A stretch of 64,000 nt of DNA, from contig NZ_AP025292.1 of NCBI RefSeq assembly GCF_036492425.1, positions 1,612,001 through 1,676,000 on the forward strand. The letters run 5' to 3'. The position numbers and the translations under genes are program-made. Shown here one piece after another: positions 24,598 through 34,185 of the stretch (position 1 is the first letter of the stretch; each line of letters begins with the position of its first letter). The DNA is from Persicobacter psychrovividus (lineage in GTDB: Bacteria > Bacteroidota > Bacteroidia > Cytophagales > Cyclobacteriaceae). The notes beneath the pieces are model-generated. The model ran no database searches and had not been told where the DNA came from. It saw only the letters and a program-made list of their open reading frames with translations.

Positions 24598-25524
24598 ATG
24601 AAACAAACACCGAATACTGTGATGATGATGCGCCCAGTGCGTTTCGGTTTTAATGAGCAAACAGCGGGTTCGAATGCCTTTCAAAGTGCAGAAACCAGCC
24701 TTTCGGTGGATGAAATCCAGGAGCGGGCATTGGCTGAGTTTGATGCTTTTGTGGCGCGTTTGCGTGCGCATGGTGTAAAAGTGATGGTGGTACAGGACAC
24801 CCCAGAACCCCATACGCCAGATTCCATTTTTCCTAACAACTGGATTTCGTTTCATGAAGATGGCCGTGTGGTGCTATACCCTATGATGGCGGATAATCGC
24901 CGTCAGGAGCGTCGTATGGATGTTTTTACCCAACTTCAGGAAGAGTTTGGTTTTCGGATTCAGCAGATTATTGATGTAACGGACAATGAAAACCAAGGCG
25001 AAATTGTTGAGGGAACGGGCTCAATTATTTTCGATTATCCTCACCAGTTGGCTTATGCAAACCGTTCGGATCGTACTACGGAAAAGCTATTTTTTCAGAT
25101 TTGCGAGCGTCTCGGTTTTGAAGGGATTCTTTTTGATGCTCTCGACAAAGACGGAAACACCATTTATCATACCAATGTCGTGATGGCGCTGGGGGATAAA
25201 TTTGCGGTAATTTGCGGTGATGTAATTCCTACTGATCAGGAACGAGAATTGGTTTTTGAGAAGCTTCGAAACTCAGGGCATGAGATTGTAACAATTTCTT
25301 ATGATCAGATGATCGCCTTTGCAGGAAATATGCTTCAGGTAGAAAATGAAAAGGGGGAAACCTTTTTGCTGATGTCTCAATCGTCTTTTGATGTGCTTAC
25401 CGCAACACAAAAAGCAACGCTGGAAAAATACACCAACCTTTTACCCATGAATGTCAATACCATTGAGCAATTCGGTGGGGGATCTGTTCGGTGCATGGTC
25501 GCAGGTGTGCATCTTCCAAAATAA
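24598..25524 (+). CDS. ctlX: Citrulline utilisation hydrolase CtlX (amidinotransferase fold)
   Basis: 308 aa of the arginine-deiminase/amidinotransferase superfamily. Start NTVMMMRPVRFGFNEQTAGSNAFQ, acidic/Asn motif PDSIFPNNWISFHEDG (about residue 76), EGTGSIIFDY, a catalytic His region TIYHTNVVMALG and the catalytic Cys in FGGGSVRCMVAG (about residue 301). This combination is typical of CtlX proteins common in Bacteroidota. They are linked to citrulline breakdown; the exact reaction in this organism is inferred. The TPR lipoprotein follows 121 bases later. Confidence 0.85.
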   Translation: MKQTPNTVMMMRPVRFGFNEQTAGSNAFQSAETSLSVDEIQERALAEFDAFVARLRAHGVKVMVVQDTPEPHTPDSIFPNNWISFHEDGRVVLYPMMADNRRQERRMDVFTQLQEEFGFRIQQIIDVTDNENQGEIVEGTGSIIFDYPHQLAYANRSDRTTEKLFFQICERLGFEGILFDALDKDGNTIYHTNVVMALGDKFAVICGDVIPTDQERELVFEKLRNSGHEIVTISYDQMIAFAGNMLQVENEKGETFLLMSQSSFDVLTATQKATLEKYTNLLPMNVNTIEQFGGGSVRCMVAGVHLPK

Positions 25525-25645
25525 TCGTCATGGAGCATTTGTTAATTTAACATAATGTAATTGATGAATGCCCATTTTTCAGCAACAATACCAACAGCCA
25601 TTACCAAAGGGTAGTGCTCCTCAACCTCTCAACCTTATTCATTTT

Positions 25646-26671
25646 ATGAATCGCTATTTATTCCTACTATTCATTAGTGTGCTGCTCAGTTCATGTGGTC
25701 TCTTCGATAAAGAGCAGCGTAGAGATCAATTGTTTCTGAAAGGAAAATTGGCACTGCAGGCTGGGGAGTCTGGCAAGGCAGAGAAATATTTCAGTCAGGC
25801 GATAGATTTTGACCCTCAGTTTGTTGAAGCATTAAATAACCGTGGTGTTGCTCGTCGGCAGCAGGGAAAAACGGGGGAGGCGATAGATGATTTCAGTCAG
25901 GCGTTGGCTTTGGACCCCAACTTTACGGGGGCTTATTATAACCGTTCGCAGGCCTACCTTGATTATAAGGAATATTACCAATCGCTACGTGATATTCGCC
26001 AGGTCGAGAAAGTTCATGCTGATACCTTGCCCGTATTTTTCACCAAAGGCCTCATTTATATGCAGCTGCACCAATACGAGCAGTCGCTGAAAGCCTTCAA
26101 TACAGCCATTCAGAAATCACCTGAAAATATTGAGTTATGGGTCAATCGAGCTTCTTGCTATTATTATGCAGGTCAGTATGTTCAGGCACGAAACGATGTG
26201 GATCACCTGCTGGAAATCGCACCAAATTACGCTTATGCCTATAATGTTCTTGGCCTGATAGAAAGTGCTGAGGAGCATTTCCATAAAGCCATTTCGGCTT
26301 ATAATGAGGCCGTTAAGCTGAAAAGTGGTGAGCCTTATTTTTTGAATAACCGTGCCTACGCTTACATTCGGTTGGGAGATTTGGGACCTGCACAAACTGA
26401 TCTGAACCGCAGCATTCAACTTGATCCCTATAATCAGTGGGCATATCGTAATCGGGCGCGCTTATATATCGAAAAGAAAAATTTCGCAAAAGCCATCACC
26501 CTATTGGAGCGCGTCTATGCCAAAGATAAAAATATTCCCCTGACCACCAACTACCTCAGTTATGCCTATGCACAATCAGGAGATTTGTCAAAAGCCTGTG
26601 AATGGTGGCAAAAATATGAAGCAGCAGACGAGGTGTTGAAAGGGGAGTTTCCTGAGCCTGAATGTCGGTAG
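25646..26671 (+). CDS. TPR-repeat lipoprotein
   Basis: 341 aa from ATG 25646 (MNRYLFLLFISVLLSSC), which gives a proper lipobox with Cys17; the longer frame from 25568 places 26 polar residues before the signal and is rejected. About eight tetratricopeptide repeats follow, for example AEKYFSQAIDFDPQFVEALN and AIDDFSQALALDPNFTGAYY. A protein-protein interaction scaffold at the envelope; partner unknown. May be co-transcribed with ctlX, since no terminator is seen between them. Confidence 0.85.
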   Translation: MNRYLFLLFISVLLSSCGLFDKEQRRDQLFLKGKLALQAGESGKAEKYFSQAIDFDPQFVEALNNRGVARRQQGKTGEAIDDFSQALALDPNFTGAYYNRSQAYLDYKEYYQSLRDIRQVEKVHADTLPVFFTKGLIYMQLHQYEQSLKAFNTAIQKSPENIELWVNRASCYYYAGQYVQARNDVDHLLEIAPNYAYAYNVLGLIESAEEHFHKAISAYNEAVKLKSGEPYFLNNRAYAYIRLGDLGPAQTDLNRSIQLDPYNQWAYRNRARLYIEKKNFAKAITLLERVYAKDKNIPLTTNYLSYAYAQSGDLSKACEWWQKYEAADEVLKGEFPEPECR

Positions 26672-26771
26672 ACTGAAATAATAACGGTTGAGAAATCCTT
26701 CCTTCAGTAACAAAAAAAGCTCCTGATACCGGCCCGATGCATAACACGTTTAAGTGTTGTGGTAGGTATTT

Positions 26772-27251
26772 TTACTTTTTAATTTTATCCCTGTTATTCT
26801 CTGCATAAGAACGATATAATTCTCGCATAGACCCATCAGGGTAGTCTGAAAACTCATTGTCAAGCCTTGACATTAAAATTTCCGAGTCTTGATCTGAGCT
26901 ATCATAAAACCAACTTTCGTCTTTTGGTAAAAGTGCATTTACCCTGTTTACTATTTTAGATGAATTGACGGCTCCAATTTCCTTTAAAGCCTTAATTACT
27001 CGTTCTTTGTATTGTGGAAACCATTCTTGTAGAAAACTTAAGATACTGTCAGCTTGACCTGCATTTTCAATATGCATACACAATAAGAGATTGAGTTCTT
27101 CTGTATTTAGTGATTCTGGGTCATTATCATATCTATTTACTAAAATTTCATAAAGTGCAATTGAAAAATCTACATTATCATGAAGATTAAAAAGGCTACC
27201 AATGTCCTGCTTGGCAACTATCTCATTAATTTTCCTTAAATCACGTTTCAT
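26772..27251 (-). CDS. DUF4375 (DMP19-like) protein
   Basis: 159 aa soluble protein. The middle part LNTEELNLLLCMHIENAGQADSILSF (about residues 48-73) and FPQYKERVIKALKEIGA resemble the DUF4375/DMP19 family, helical proteins of unknown function in most bacteria. The assignment rests on pattern recall only. It is followed upstream on the same strand by another small uncharacterised gene, 81 bases away. Confidence 0.55.
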   Translation of the reverse strand: MKRDLRKINEIVAKQDIGSLFNLHDNVDFSIALYEILVNRYDNDPESLNTEELNLLLCMHIENAGQADSILSFLQEWFPQYKERVIKALKEIGAVNSSKIVNRVNALLPKDESWFYDSSDQDSEILMSRLDNEFSDYPDGSMRELYRSYAENNRDKIKK

Positions 27252-27332
27252 TTCTCAGTCTTTTATGAAGGTCAATAATATAAATCTGGGTCCATTATGA
27301 CTGACTTTGAAGTTTCTGCCAATAGAAGTACT

Positions 27333-27815
27333 TTAATCTAATTCGTACTTATCAAATTTCACTCTGAATAAGTGTTCTATCCACCCATCCTTCAATCCAT
27401 TTAATATTTCATGTTCAAAAAGTTGAATGGACTTAGTTTCGCCATAATTATCTTTCGCTTCTAATTTTCTACTGCTAAGAATTGTGTCTAATTCTTCAAT
27501 TCCTTTAGCCGATTCAAGTGATTTACCATTTGAATAAGTCCTAAAAATCGGAGTTTCGGAAATATAGAATGTCTTAACCTCAAAATTATTAGAAACATTT
27601 AATGGGAGCCTTTCATTGTATGTAACTCTATTCGCAACATCCGTAATAATGACCCATCCATTTAACTCAGTCACGCCCATTGCTTTTTCCATTCTGTATG
27701 AAGTCGCATCTTCGAAAAAGAGGTTTTCGTCAGATTTGTAAAATACATCGGGTATAATATTGTCAATTTCCCCTTTTGATGCTTTAACACACATGAAGCT
27801 GATATTCCACGCCAT
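27333..27815 (-). CDS. Hypothetical protein
   Basis: 160 aa, soluble, mixed alpha/beta, no signal peptide. I recognise no family. The gene is AT-rich compared with its metabolic neighbours, as is the DUF4375 gene next to it, so the pair may be accessory, possibly of the immunity-protein kind, though nothing proves that. Confidence 0.55.
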   Translation of the reverse strand: MAWNISFMCVKASKGEIDNIIPDVFYKSDENLFFEDATSYRMEKAMGVTELNGWVIITDVANRVTYNERLPLNVSNNFEVKTFYISETPIFRTYSNGKSLESAKGIEELDTILSSRKLEAKDNYGETKSIQLFEHEILNGLKDGWIEHLFRVKFDKYELD

Positions 27816-27860
27816 AATTTCTGATCAATTATTATTTATCCACAACAGGAGCTTTTTTTA

Positions 27861-28976
27861 TTATAAATGCTGTGGGATAGTGAAACTGAAAATACTTCCT
27901 TGTTCAGGAATCGACTGAATATCGAATTCACCACTGTGCATTTTTACAAATTTCTTAAAGAGATAAAGTCCTAATCCACTGCCTTTTTCCCCTGCGGTTC
28001 CCGAGGTGGTATAGCCATCATTCTCCCGAAGTTGCACAACGGTTTCTTCCGACATGCCCATGCCAGTATCACGAACGGCCATTTGGAAATAATCGCCCTC
28101 GGAGGTGCCGCTAATGGTAATTTTTCCGCCATCATTGGTGAATTTTATGGCGTTGGTCAGTAAGTTTCTGATGATCGTTTTGATCATTTCATCATCAGCA
28201 AAAACAATTGCATGCGGCTCTACTTCGTTGATCAGCTCGATATCTTTGTTCGATGCCTGCAAACTCACCAAACTGATCATCTCAAGGGTCAGTCGATAGA
28301 TATCCACTTTCTTGGGATTAAAGTTGATCTGATTTCGTTGGGTTCTTGCCCAGTTCAGCAGGTTCTCAAGCAGTGCAAAAGTAGACTCAGCGGACTCACG
28401 GCCCAGCGAAAGAAAAGTCTGAAACTGCTTGGGGTCGAAGCTTTTCTGATTGTCGGTCAGTAGGCTAAAGATGGATTTTATATTCCCGATAGGGCCCCGT
28501 AAATCGTGCCCGATAATGGAAAACATCCGATCTTTGGTCGCATTGGCTTTCTCTAACTCCTTTTGTGTGGTTCTTAAACTGATGTGGTTCCTTACCCTTG
28601 CCAATAGTTCAATCCCATTGAAAGGCTTGGTGATATAATCAATACCACCAACTTCAAACCCTTTAACAATACTTTCGGATTCCGTCTTTGCAGTAAGAAA
28701 AATCACGGGAATGCCCTTTGTGGCTTCATTGGCTTTTACCCTGCGGCAAACCTCAAAACCATCCATCTCGGGCATCATCACATCAAGCAAAATAAGGTCA
28801 AAATCAATTTTCTCAATTTTCTCCAAAGCTTGTACACCACTTTTCGCAAAAGTGATGTTGTAGTTTTCCTGCTTTAAGATATTCGCTGCCACTTGAATGT
28901 TTTTAGGAATATCATCGACAATTAAGATCTTGGCATTGAAAGAAGAGGCGTTCATAATATAAGGTTTGTCTGCCAT
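27861..28976 (-). CDS. Response regulator receiver - histidine kinase hybrid
   Basis: 371 aa from ATG 28976 (MADKPYIMNASSFN); the ATG at 28955 is an alternative and the longer frame from 29051 overlaps the upstream terminator. N-terminal receiver domain: KILIVDDIPKN, phosphoacceptor Asp in LILLDVMMPEMDGFEV, VIFLTAKTES and ITKPFNG. Then a short coiled linker, a HisKA domain with the H-box MFSIIGHDLRGPIGNIKS, and a HATPase domain with N box IRNLLTNAIKFT, G1 VRDTGMGM and G2 GEKGSGLGLYLFKKF. No membrane segment, so it is cytoplasmic. An orphan, with no separate sensor or output nearby. Confidence 0.88.
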   Translation of the reverse strand: MADKPYIMNASSFNAKILIVDDIPKNIQVAANILKQENYNITFAKSGVQALEKIEKIDFDLILLDVMMPEMDGFEVCRRVKANEATKGIPVIFLTAKTESESIVKGFEVGGIDYITKPFNGIELLARVRNHISLRTTQKELEKANATKDRMFSIIGHDLRGPIGNIKSIFSLLTDNQKSFDPKQFQTFLSLGRESAESTFALLENLLNWARTQRNQINFNPKKVDIYRLTLEMISLVSLQASNKDIELINEVEPHAIVFADDEMIKTIIRNLLTNAIKFTNDGGKITISGTSEGDYFQMAVRDTGMGMSEETVVQLRENDGYTTSGTAGEKGSGLGLYLFKKFVKMHSGEFDIQSIPEQGSIFSFTIPQHL

Positions 28977-29022
28977 TACAAAGTAATAACAATTGGTTCC
29001 GCTTGATTGGTTGATGTAAGGA

Positions 29023-29048
29023 ATAAAAAAGCCCTGAAACAGGGCTTT
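29023..29048 (-). terminator. Terminator after the FGGY kinase gene
   Basis: AAAGCCCTG / CAGGGCTTT hairpin (29029-29048 on the plus strand) with a T tract when read on the minus strand. It lies just after the FGGY kinase stop and upstream of the receiver-kinase start. Confidence 0.8.
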
Positions 29049-29056
29049 CAAAATTA

Positions 29057-30478
29057 TTATAAAAGCGCTAAGCCTTCAAGTTCAGGAATATCAAATTCAT
29101 TAATCATCTCAAACTGCAACAGGTTATCCAGGTTGGTTTCCTTATTCCAGTGGGTGTGCAATGCGAGCGCCGCACCAAGAGCGGTTGCCCGATTTACGCC
29201 ATTGGTATAAAACTGGATATCTGGCAGAATAGCGGGCAAAATCCGCTTAAAGTTGTCGTTATAAGAGAACCCTCCTGCAACGAATACTTTGCCTACTTCA
29301 GACTCTCCAATCACCGACTCAATAGCCGAGGCCTGTAAACAGGACAAGTCAAGGATAAGCTGATGATAAGCACACTCTGGCAAATTGAACTGATCCAGAT
29401 CGTTAAGTGGAAGGTCTTCGTCAGGAGAAAATCGGCTACCCAATTTACTCTGAGGGAAGAATCTCCGCTCAGGCGAAAGTTTATCCATCAGTACACGAAT
29501 CATCTCCTGATCTACAGGTACATTTTTGTAGAAAGAGCGATCGAGATTCCAGTGGCTGGCAATTCTTTGCAGGTGGAATTCGTGTTCTTTACCCAAAAAG
29601 ATTCTGCTGGTACGCATGGTATCACCACGGAAGCTCAACAGGTCGAAGTTATCATTATCGATATCTTCAAGGGTGATCTTGGACTGATTCCCTGGATTGG
29701 TTGCCGTACTCCAGGTACCTGTGGTCAGGACGATATAATTACGTTCAAAACCCAATTGGTAGGGCACCATAGATGCCGCACTGCCCGTAATACCGATACC
29801 GACTTTTACCTCTCTGTTTTTTACAATAATGCGTTCGCAAGAGGTGGTATTTACAATAGGAGGGAACTTTGAATACAATTTCTCCTTGTAAACCCAATCG
29901 TGGGAGCGGTCTTTTTTGTAATCCCATAAAGAGGAATGACAGCCCAGGTGAGTGATTTCCGAAAAGGCTTTACCTGTGATGACGTAACTCAGATATTGAG
30001 GAATACCTAAAGAGGTATGTATTTTCTTATATAAATCAGGCTTGTCATGCTTGAGCCAATAAAGCTGCATACCCGCATTCAACAAACCATGCTGAGGGCT
30101 TGATGTTTCCAAAGAAAATTTGTCAACATCACCGTATTTTTTATAGAATTGTTCCTTGATTCCCTGTGGAATTGGTTTCCAATAGCTGTAAACGGGAGTA
30201 ACGGGTTTTCCAGCCTTATTGATATGAACCCAACTGGCGCCATAGGAGGTAAAGTTCAATGCACGAATCTGAAATTCCTTCATTTTCATGCTTTCCTTAA
30301 ACGTCCTTTTTACCCACTCCACAATGGCTGCTAAGTCTTCACAAGTGTCTCCATCCTCATCCACGATGTCATCGAATCGGGTTACCTCTTCGTGGACAAT
30401 TTCGTAATTGCGGTCAAATAGAAAAAACTTCTTGTAAGTACGGCCAATATCAAAAATGGCTATTACTGATTTACTCAT
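29057..30478 (-). CDS. FGGY-family carbohydrate kinase
   Basis: 473 aa. FGGY N-terminal ATPase lobe starts with VIAIFDIGRTYKKFFLFD and includes FTSYGASWVHIN; the C-terminal lobe has GIGITGSAASMVPY and ESEVGKVFVAGGFSYNDNFKR, the adenosine site. It resembles the rhamnulokinase/fuculokinase branch. The sugar cannot be told from sequence; no sugar isomerase or aldolase is next to it. Monocistronic with its own terminator. Confidence 0.85.
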   Translation of the reverse strand: MSKSVIAIFDIGRTYKKFFLFDRNYEIVHEEVTRFDDIVDEDGDTCEDLAAIVEWVKRTFKESMKMKEFQIRALNFTSYGASWVHINKAGKPVTPVYSYWKPIPQGIKEQFYKKYGDVDKFSLETSSPQHGLLNAGMQLYWLKHDKPDLYKKIHTSLGIPQYLSYVITGKAFSEITHLGCHSSLWDYKKDRSHDWVYKEKLYSKFPPIVNTTSCERIIVKNREVKVGIGITGSAASMVPYQLGFERNYIVLTTGTWSTATNPGNQSKITLEDIDNDNFDLLSFRGDTMRTSRIFLGKEHEFHLQRIASHWNLDRSFYKNVPVDQEMIRVLMDKLSPERRFFPQSKLGSRFSPDEDLPLNDLDQFNLPECAYHQLILDLSCLQASAIESVIGESEVGKVFVAGGFSYNDNFKRILPAILPDIQFYTNGVNRATALGAALALHTHWNKETNLDNLLQFEMINEFDIPELEGLALL

Positions 30479-30996
30479 ATGAGATGCTATAAACTAAAGA
30501 AAAATGAAGCTCGTGTTCTTTGAGAACTTCTCAATTCAAGATACTAAATTATCAGTTTGTTGCATTTTTTCCTAACAAATCGGTCGCAATTGAATCGTAT
30601 TTGAGCAATTATTTGTGAACATCGCTATTTTAACATCAAAAATTAGGCATATCAATATTTATAAATGGGCGGGAGGAAATGATATTGAGGACGGGCTTTG
30701 GTTGTTGTCTTTGTAATGATTTAATAATGAGTGATTTATGATTACGTAAGGCAATTTTTATGCTTATTATCGATATTGAATAATATTTTAACTGAATAAT
30801 TATAATTTTGGGCTATTCATTTCTAACCCGGTATTTTATAGTGGCCTTTGGATTGCTGATACTGAAAATTTGTAGCCATTTCATGGCCGCGGATGCTGTT
30901 TAATTGTGGACGTTCATAAATTAAATGCCGCTGAACCTTTTTGGTATAAGATTTTCCTTTTTTATTTGTATTGGTTTTTAGTTTTTATCCAGCAAT
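30479..30996. other. 518-bp AT-rich intergenic region
   Basis: It separates the divergent FGGY kinase and ABC importer. I see no ORF of note, no cobalamin-box-like sequence and no strong hairpin. The right end holds the importer promoter candidate at 30940-30968. Confidence 0.5.
30940..30968 (+). promoter_or_regulatory. Promoter candidate of the ABC importer operon
   Basis: TTTG (30940-30943), N17, TTTATTTG (30961-30968), one mismatch from TAnnTTTG. The start codon is 29 bases downstream. Confidence 0.5.
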
Positions 30997-32172
30997 ATGT
31001 ACAAAGCACATTTTACGGCATTTTTGATTTTACTGATTGGTTTTACAGCCTGTAACAGCAATAATGGCAGCCGACTTGAGAAAGTGGAGTCCGTTGATCT
31101 CCAGAAGGCTGATTTTACCTTTTTTGAAGATTCTATCGATATTCAATATGCCAAGAATTTTAAGGTGGACTATTTCTCAAACTATAAACGGCTGGCGGTT
31201 TACAGTCATGTGAATGGTCATGAGGATTCATCGATTTTCTTTTTAGTGAAAAGAGGAACCCCTTACCCGAAGGATGTACATGCCAGTCAGGTGGTGGAAG
31301 TGCCTGTCCGAAAGGTGGTCGCACTGTCCAACACACAAGTCGGAATGCTTGACCGCCTTCAGGGGTTGGAAACCTTGCGTGGTGTGGAAGATAAAAACCT
31401 GATTCCCGACCGAACGATCCGCAAACATATTGAAAGCGGTAAGATTCAGGAAGTTGGTGGGTACAATAAGCTGAATGAAGAGCTCGTGATTGCGATGAAG
31501 CCCGATGTGGTGCTTTACGATGATATGGGCGCGAGTAGCCGAAATAAGTACCCTGCCTTGCGAAGTCAGGGGATTTGTCTGTTGCCATTTTCCGACTGGC
31601 AGGAACAAACGCCACTTGGCAGAACCGAATGGCTGAAACTGATGGCGCTGTTGCTGGATAAACCCGAAAGGGCGGTGCAGGCATTTGAACGCACGACAGA
31701 AAATTATAACCATTGGGTGGCATATGCTGATACGCTGGACCATCAGGTGAATGTGATGTGTGGCTTGCCATTCAAGGGCGTCTGGTATATGCCAGGCGGA
31801 AACAGTTTCACGGCACAGTTTATCAAGGCGGCGGGTGCGCAATACCTGAACCATGGCAACCATGAAACAGGTGGTTTTCCATTGGATTTTGAAGTGGTGT
31901 ATAAAGCCTCAAAAAAGGCGGATGTGTGGATCAATACTGGAGGCATTAAGCACATGTCTGATTTATTATCGCTGAATGAAAATTATAAAGATTTTAAGCC
32001 AGTGATGAATCAGCGGGTTTATAATAATAATGGTTTGGAGGTTGATGGCGTGAATGCTTTTTGGTACACGGGTTACCTGAACCCTGATTTGGTGTTGCAT
32101 GACTTGATCAAAATATTTCATCCTGAAGTGGTACAGGATTCTACCTTAACCTATTACCGACATATTGAATAA
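30997..32172 (+). CDS. Siderophore/B12-type ABC transporter substrate-binding lipoprotein
   Basis: 391 aa with signal and lipobox (LIGFTAC, Cys19). The two-lobe TroA/BtuF-like fold is indicated by VVALSNTQVGMLDRLQGLETLRGV, LNEELVIAMKPDVVLYDDMG (about residues 155-175) and the C-terminal ADVWINTGG. It would deliver a metal chelate (ferric siderophore, haem or cobalamin) to the FecCD permease encoded next. The stop and the next start share one base (TAATG), which implies translational coupling. The ligand is not determined. Confidence 0.85.
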   Translation: MYKAHFTAFLILLIGFTACNSNNGSRLEKVESVDLQKADFTFFEDSIDIQYAKNFKVDYFSNYKRLAVYSHVNGHEDSSIFFLVKRGTPYPKDVHASQVVEVPVRKVVALSNTQVGMLDRLQGLETLRGVEDKNLIPDRTIRKHIESGKIQEVGGYNKLNEELVIAMKPDVVLYDDMGASSRNKYPALRSQGICLLPFSDWQEQTPLGRTEWLKLMALLLDKPERAVQAFERTTENYNHWVAYADTLDHQVNVMCGLPFKGVWYMPGGNSFTAQFIKAAGAQYLNHGNHETGGFPLDFEVVYKASKKADVWINTGGIKHMSDLLSLNENYKDFKPVMNQRVYNNNGLEVDGVNAFWYTGYLNPDLVLHDLIKIFHPEVVQDSTLTYYRHIE

Positions 32173-33206
32173 TGGCTTTGAGTCCTCAAGTAAATAGACA
32201 ATGGGTTTGGCCTATTCTACTGATATTGTGCGTATTATTGTTTGTGTTGGATCTTAGTCTGGGGTCTGTCAATATTGCTTTCACGGACACTTTTCACCAA
32301 TTGGTAGGAGGAGGTGAAGCCAATATAAACCACGCTATTATTTTTAAACTCCGACTTCCCCGTGCATTGGCAGGTATTATTGTCGGTGCCGCACTTGCTG
32401 TAGGAGGCTTACTGATGCAGTCACTGTTCGGAAATCCTTTGGCAGGGCCGTCGGTTTTGGGGATTTCCTCGGGTGCCAGCCTTGGCGTAGCGATGGTCGT
32501 TCTGCTCGGTGGTGGATCTGTGTCAGCTACTTATTTATCGGCCGTAGGGCTGGGGCAAGGAGCGGTAGTCGTTGGAGCCGCCCTTCTCGGATCGTTTTTG
32601 GTGTTCATGGCGATTCTTTTGCTCAATAATAAGCTGAAAGATGCGGTAAGCCTGCTGATCGTTGGTGTCATGATTGGCTTCCTGACGAATGCAGTGGTGG
32701 CGATCGCCCAGTTTTTCAGTCAGCCAGAACTGATTCAGGATTATCTTTTATGGTCTTTGGGCAGTCTTGCAGGCTTGGATTTTTCACAGTTGTCAGTGAT
32801 GGCCATTATGGTCGGCCTGGGAATTGCAGGCGCCTTATTGCTGGCAAAACCATTGAATATTTTACTCTTGGGAGAGAATTATGCCAGAACCATGGGTATG
32901 CCCATCCGTCAGTTGAGAATGCTTATTGTAGCCATTACCAGCGTGCTGACTGCCGCCACGGTAGCCTTTGTTGGTCCCATAGGTTTTGTTGGGATTGCCG
33001 TGCCACATTTGGTGCGGAAAATTTTCCTGACCGCCAACCATTGGTTGCTTATTCCCGCCTGTGGATTGACAGGTGCAATGCTGATGTTGCTTTGCGATAT
33101 CATTAGCAAGCTCCCAGGTAGTCAAGCGGTATTGCCATTAAATGCTGTTACAGGGTTACTTGGGGCACCGATCGTCATTTTAGTCATCATTAATCGGAGG
33201 GGATAA
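32172..33206 (+). CDS. FecCD-family ABC permease
   Basis: 344 aa with about nine to ten membrane helices. Typical features are FKLRLPRALAGIIVGAALAVGGLLMQSLFGNPLAGPSVLGISSGA split over residues 52-97 and FVGPIGFVGIAVPHLVRK near residue 262. It forms the dimeric channel for the siderophore/B12-type substrate. One-base overlap with the binding protein gene, four bases before the ATPase gene. Confidence 0.93.
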   Translation: MALSPQVNRQWVWPILLILCVLLFVLDLSLGSVNIAFTDTFHQLVGGGEANINHAIIFKLRLPRALAGIIVGAALAVGGLLMQSLFGNPLAGPSVLGISSGASLGVAMVVLLGGGSVSATYLSAVGLGQGAVVVGAALLGSFLVFMAILLLNNKLKDAVSLLIVGVMIGFLTNAVVAIAQFFSQPELIQDYLLWSLGSLAGLDFSQLSVMAIMVGLGIAGALLLAKPLNILLLGENYARTMGMPIRQLRMLIVAITSVLTAATVAFVGPIGFVGIAVPHLVRKIFLTANHWLLIPACGLTGAMLMLLCDIISKLPGSQAVLPLNAVTGLLGAPIVILVIINRRG

Positions 33207-33210
33207 CGGC

Positions 33211-34185
33211 GTGATAGAGTTAAAGAAGGTAGCCATCGGTTATCAAAAAAAAGGAGGAGTGCTTACCGTTCAGGAAAACATCAATGGGTGTATTTCAAAA
33301 GGTAAATTGGTGGGGCTTTTAGGGGGAAACGGAAAAGGAAAATCGACCCTGCTACGAACCATTCTCGGGCTGCAGCCTGCCCTCAAAGGCGAAGTCCTGA
33401 TTCAGGGCATTCCATTGTCAGGAATCAGTGCAAAAGCCATGGCCAAAGAGGTGGCTGTGGTATTGACGGATAAAATTCAGACGCCTTATATGACCGTCCG
33501 AGAGCTGATTGAAAGTGGACGATCGCCACATACCAATTGGTGGGGAAAGATGAAGCATGAAGACCTGCTACTGATTGAACAGGTGATTGATCAACTTGGG
33601 ATTGATGCCATTCAGCATCGCCCCTTTAATGAACTGTCTGATGGGCAAAAGCAATTATCTCTGATTGGCAGGGCACTCGCTCAGGATACTGGGGTGATTT
33701 TACTTGATGAACCTGCGGCACACCTTGATGTACCCAATAAAATAAGAATTTTTTCCTTGCTTCAACAGTTGAGTAGGGGAGGTAAAACAGTATTGATTTG
33801 CTCCCATGACCTCGACCTCAGTTTGCGGTTCTGTGATGATCTGCTGCTGCTTCATCAGGAAGAGTTGCCTGTATTGGGGATGGCGGAAGAATTGGTCCTG
33901 AACGGTACCTTCGGACGCTATTTCAATCAGGGGGAAGTTCAGTTTAATATTCAGTCTGGAAGGTTTGATTTTCAAAAAAAGTTTCGCCGTCAAGTGAATA
34001 TTGATACTGTGCCGTCACCGCAAAGGCGGTGGCTTGTTCAGGCCCTTCACAAAAAGGAAATAGGAATCAGTCCTTTGCCCACTGAAAATGAAATTCAATG
34101 GAAAGATTCCCAATGGCACTTCAATAGTCAGCAATTTGATCATTTATCACCCCTGATAAATGCAATAGATACTTATTTAACATAA
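33211..34185 (+). CDS. FecE/BtuD-type ABC ATPase with C-terminal extension
   Basis: 324 aa from a GTG start (33211) with a clear GGAGGGG Shine-Dalgarno at 33196-33202, unusual in this window. Walker A LLGGNGKGKSTLL (about residue 36), Q-loop near KIQTPYMTVRE, signature ELSDGQKQLSLIGRAL, Walker B GVILLDEPAAHLD and switch His in CSHDLDL. Family members end near residue 260; the extra C-terminal 60-70 residues (from RQVNIDTVPSPQ on) are of unknown role. Third gene of the importer operon. Confidence 0.92.
   Translation: MIELKKVAIGYQKKGGVLTVQENINGCISKGKLVGLLGGNGKGKSTLLRTILGLQPALKGEVLIQGIPLSGISAKAMAKEVAVVLTDKIQTPYMTVRELIESGRSPHTNWWGKMKHEDLLLIEQVIDQLGIDAIQHRPFNELSDGQKQLSLIGRALAQDTGVILLDEPAAHLDVPNKIRIFSLLQQLSRGGKTVLICSHDLDLSLRFCDDLLLLHQEELPVLGMAEELVLNGTFGRYFNQGEVQFNIQSGRFDFQKKFRRQVNIDTVPSPQRRWLVQALHKKEIGISPLPTENEIQWKDSQWHFNSQQFDHLSPLINAIDTYLT

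Noticed and set aside
29363-29872. 169-aa plus-strand ORF inside the FGGY kinase
   Set aside because: Antisense shadow of a well-supported kinase gene.
30479-30996. Cobalamin riboswitch before the ABC importer
   Set aside because: I looked for the B12-box (GCCACTG-like) and conserved riboswitch core sequences in this 518-bp region and found none.
31243-31863. 206-aa minus-strand ORF inside the binding-protein gene
   Set aside because: Antisense shadow rich in His, Arg and Cys; the sense strand encodes a recognisable lipoprotein.
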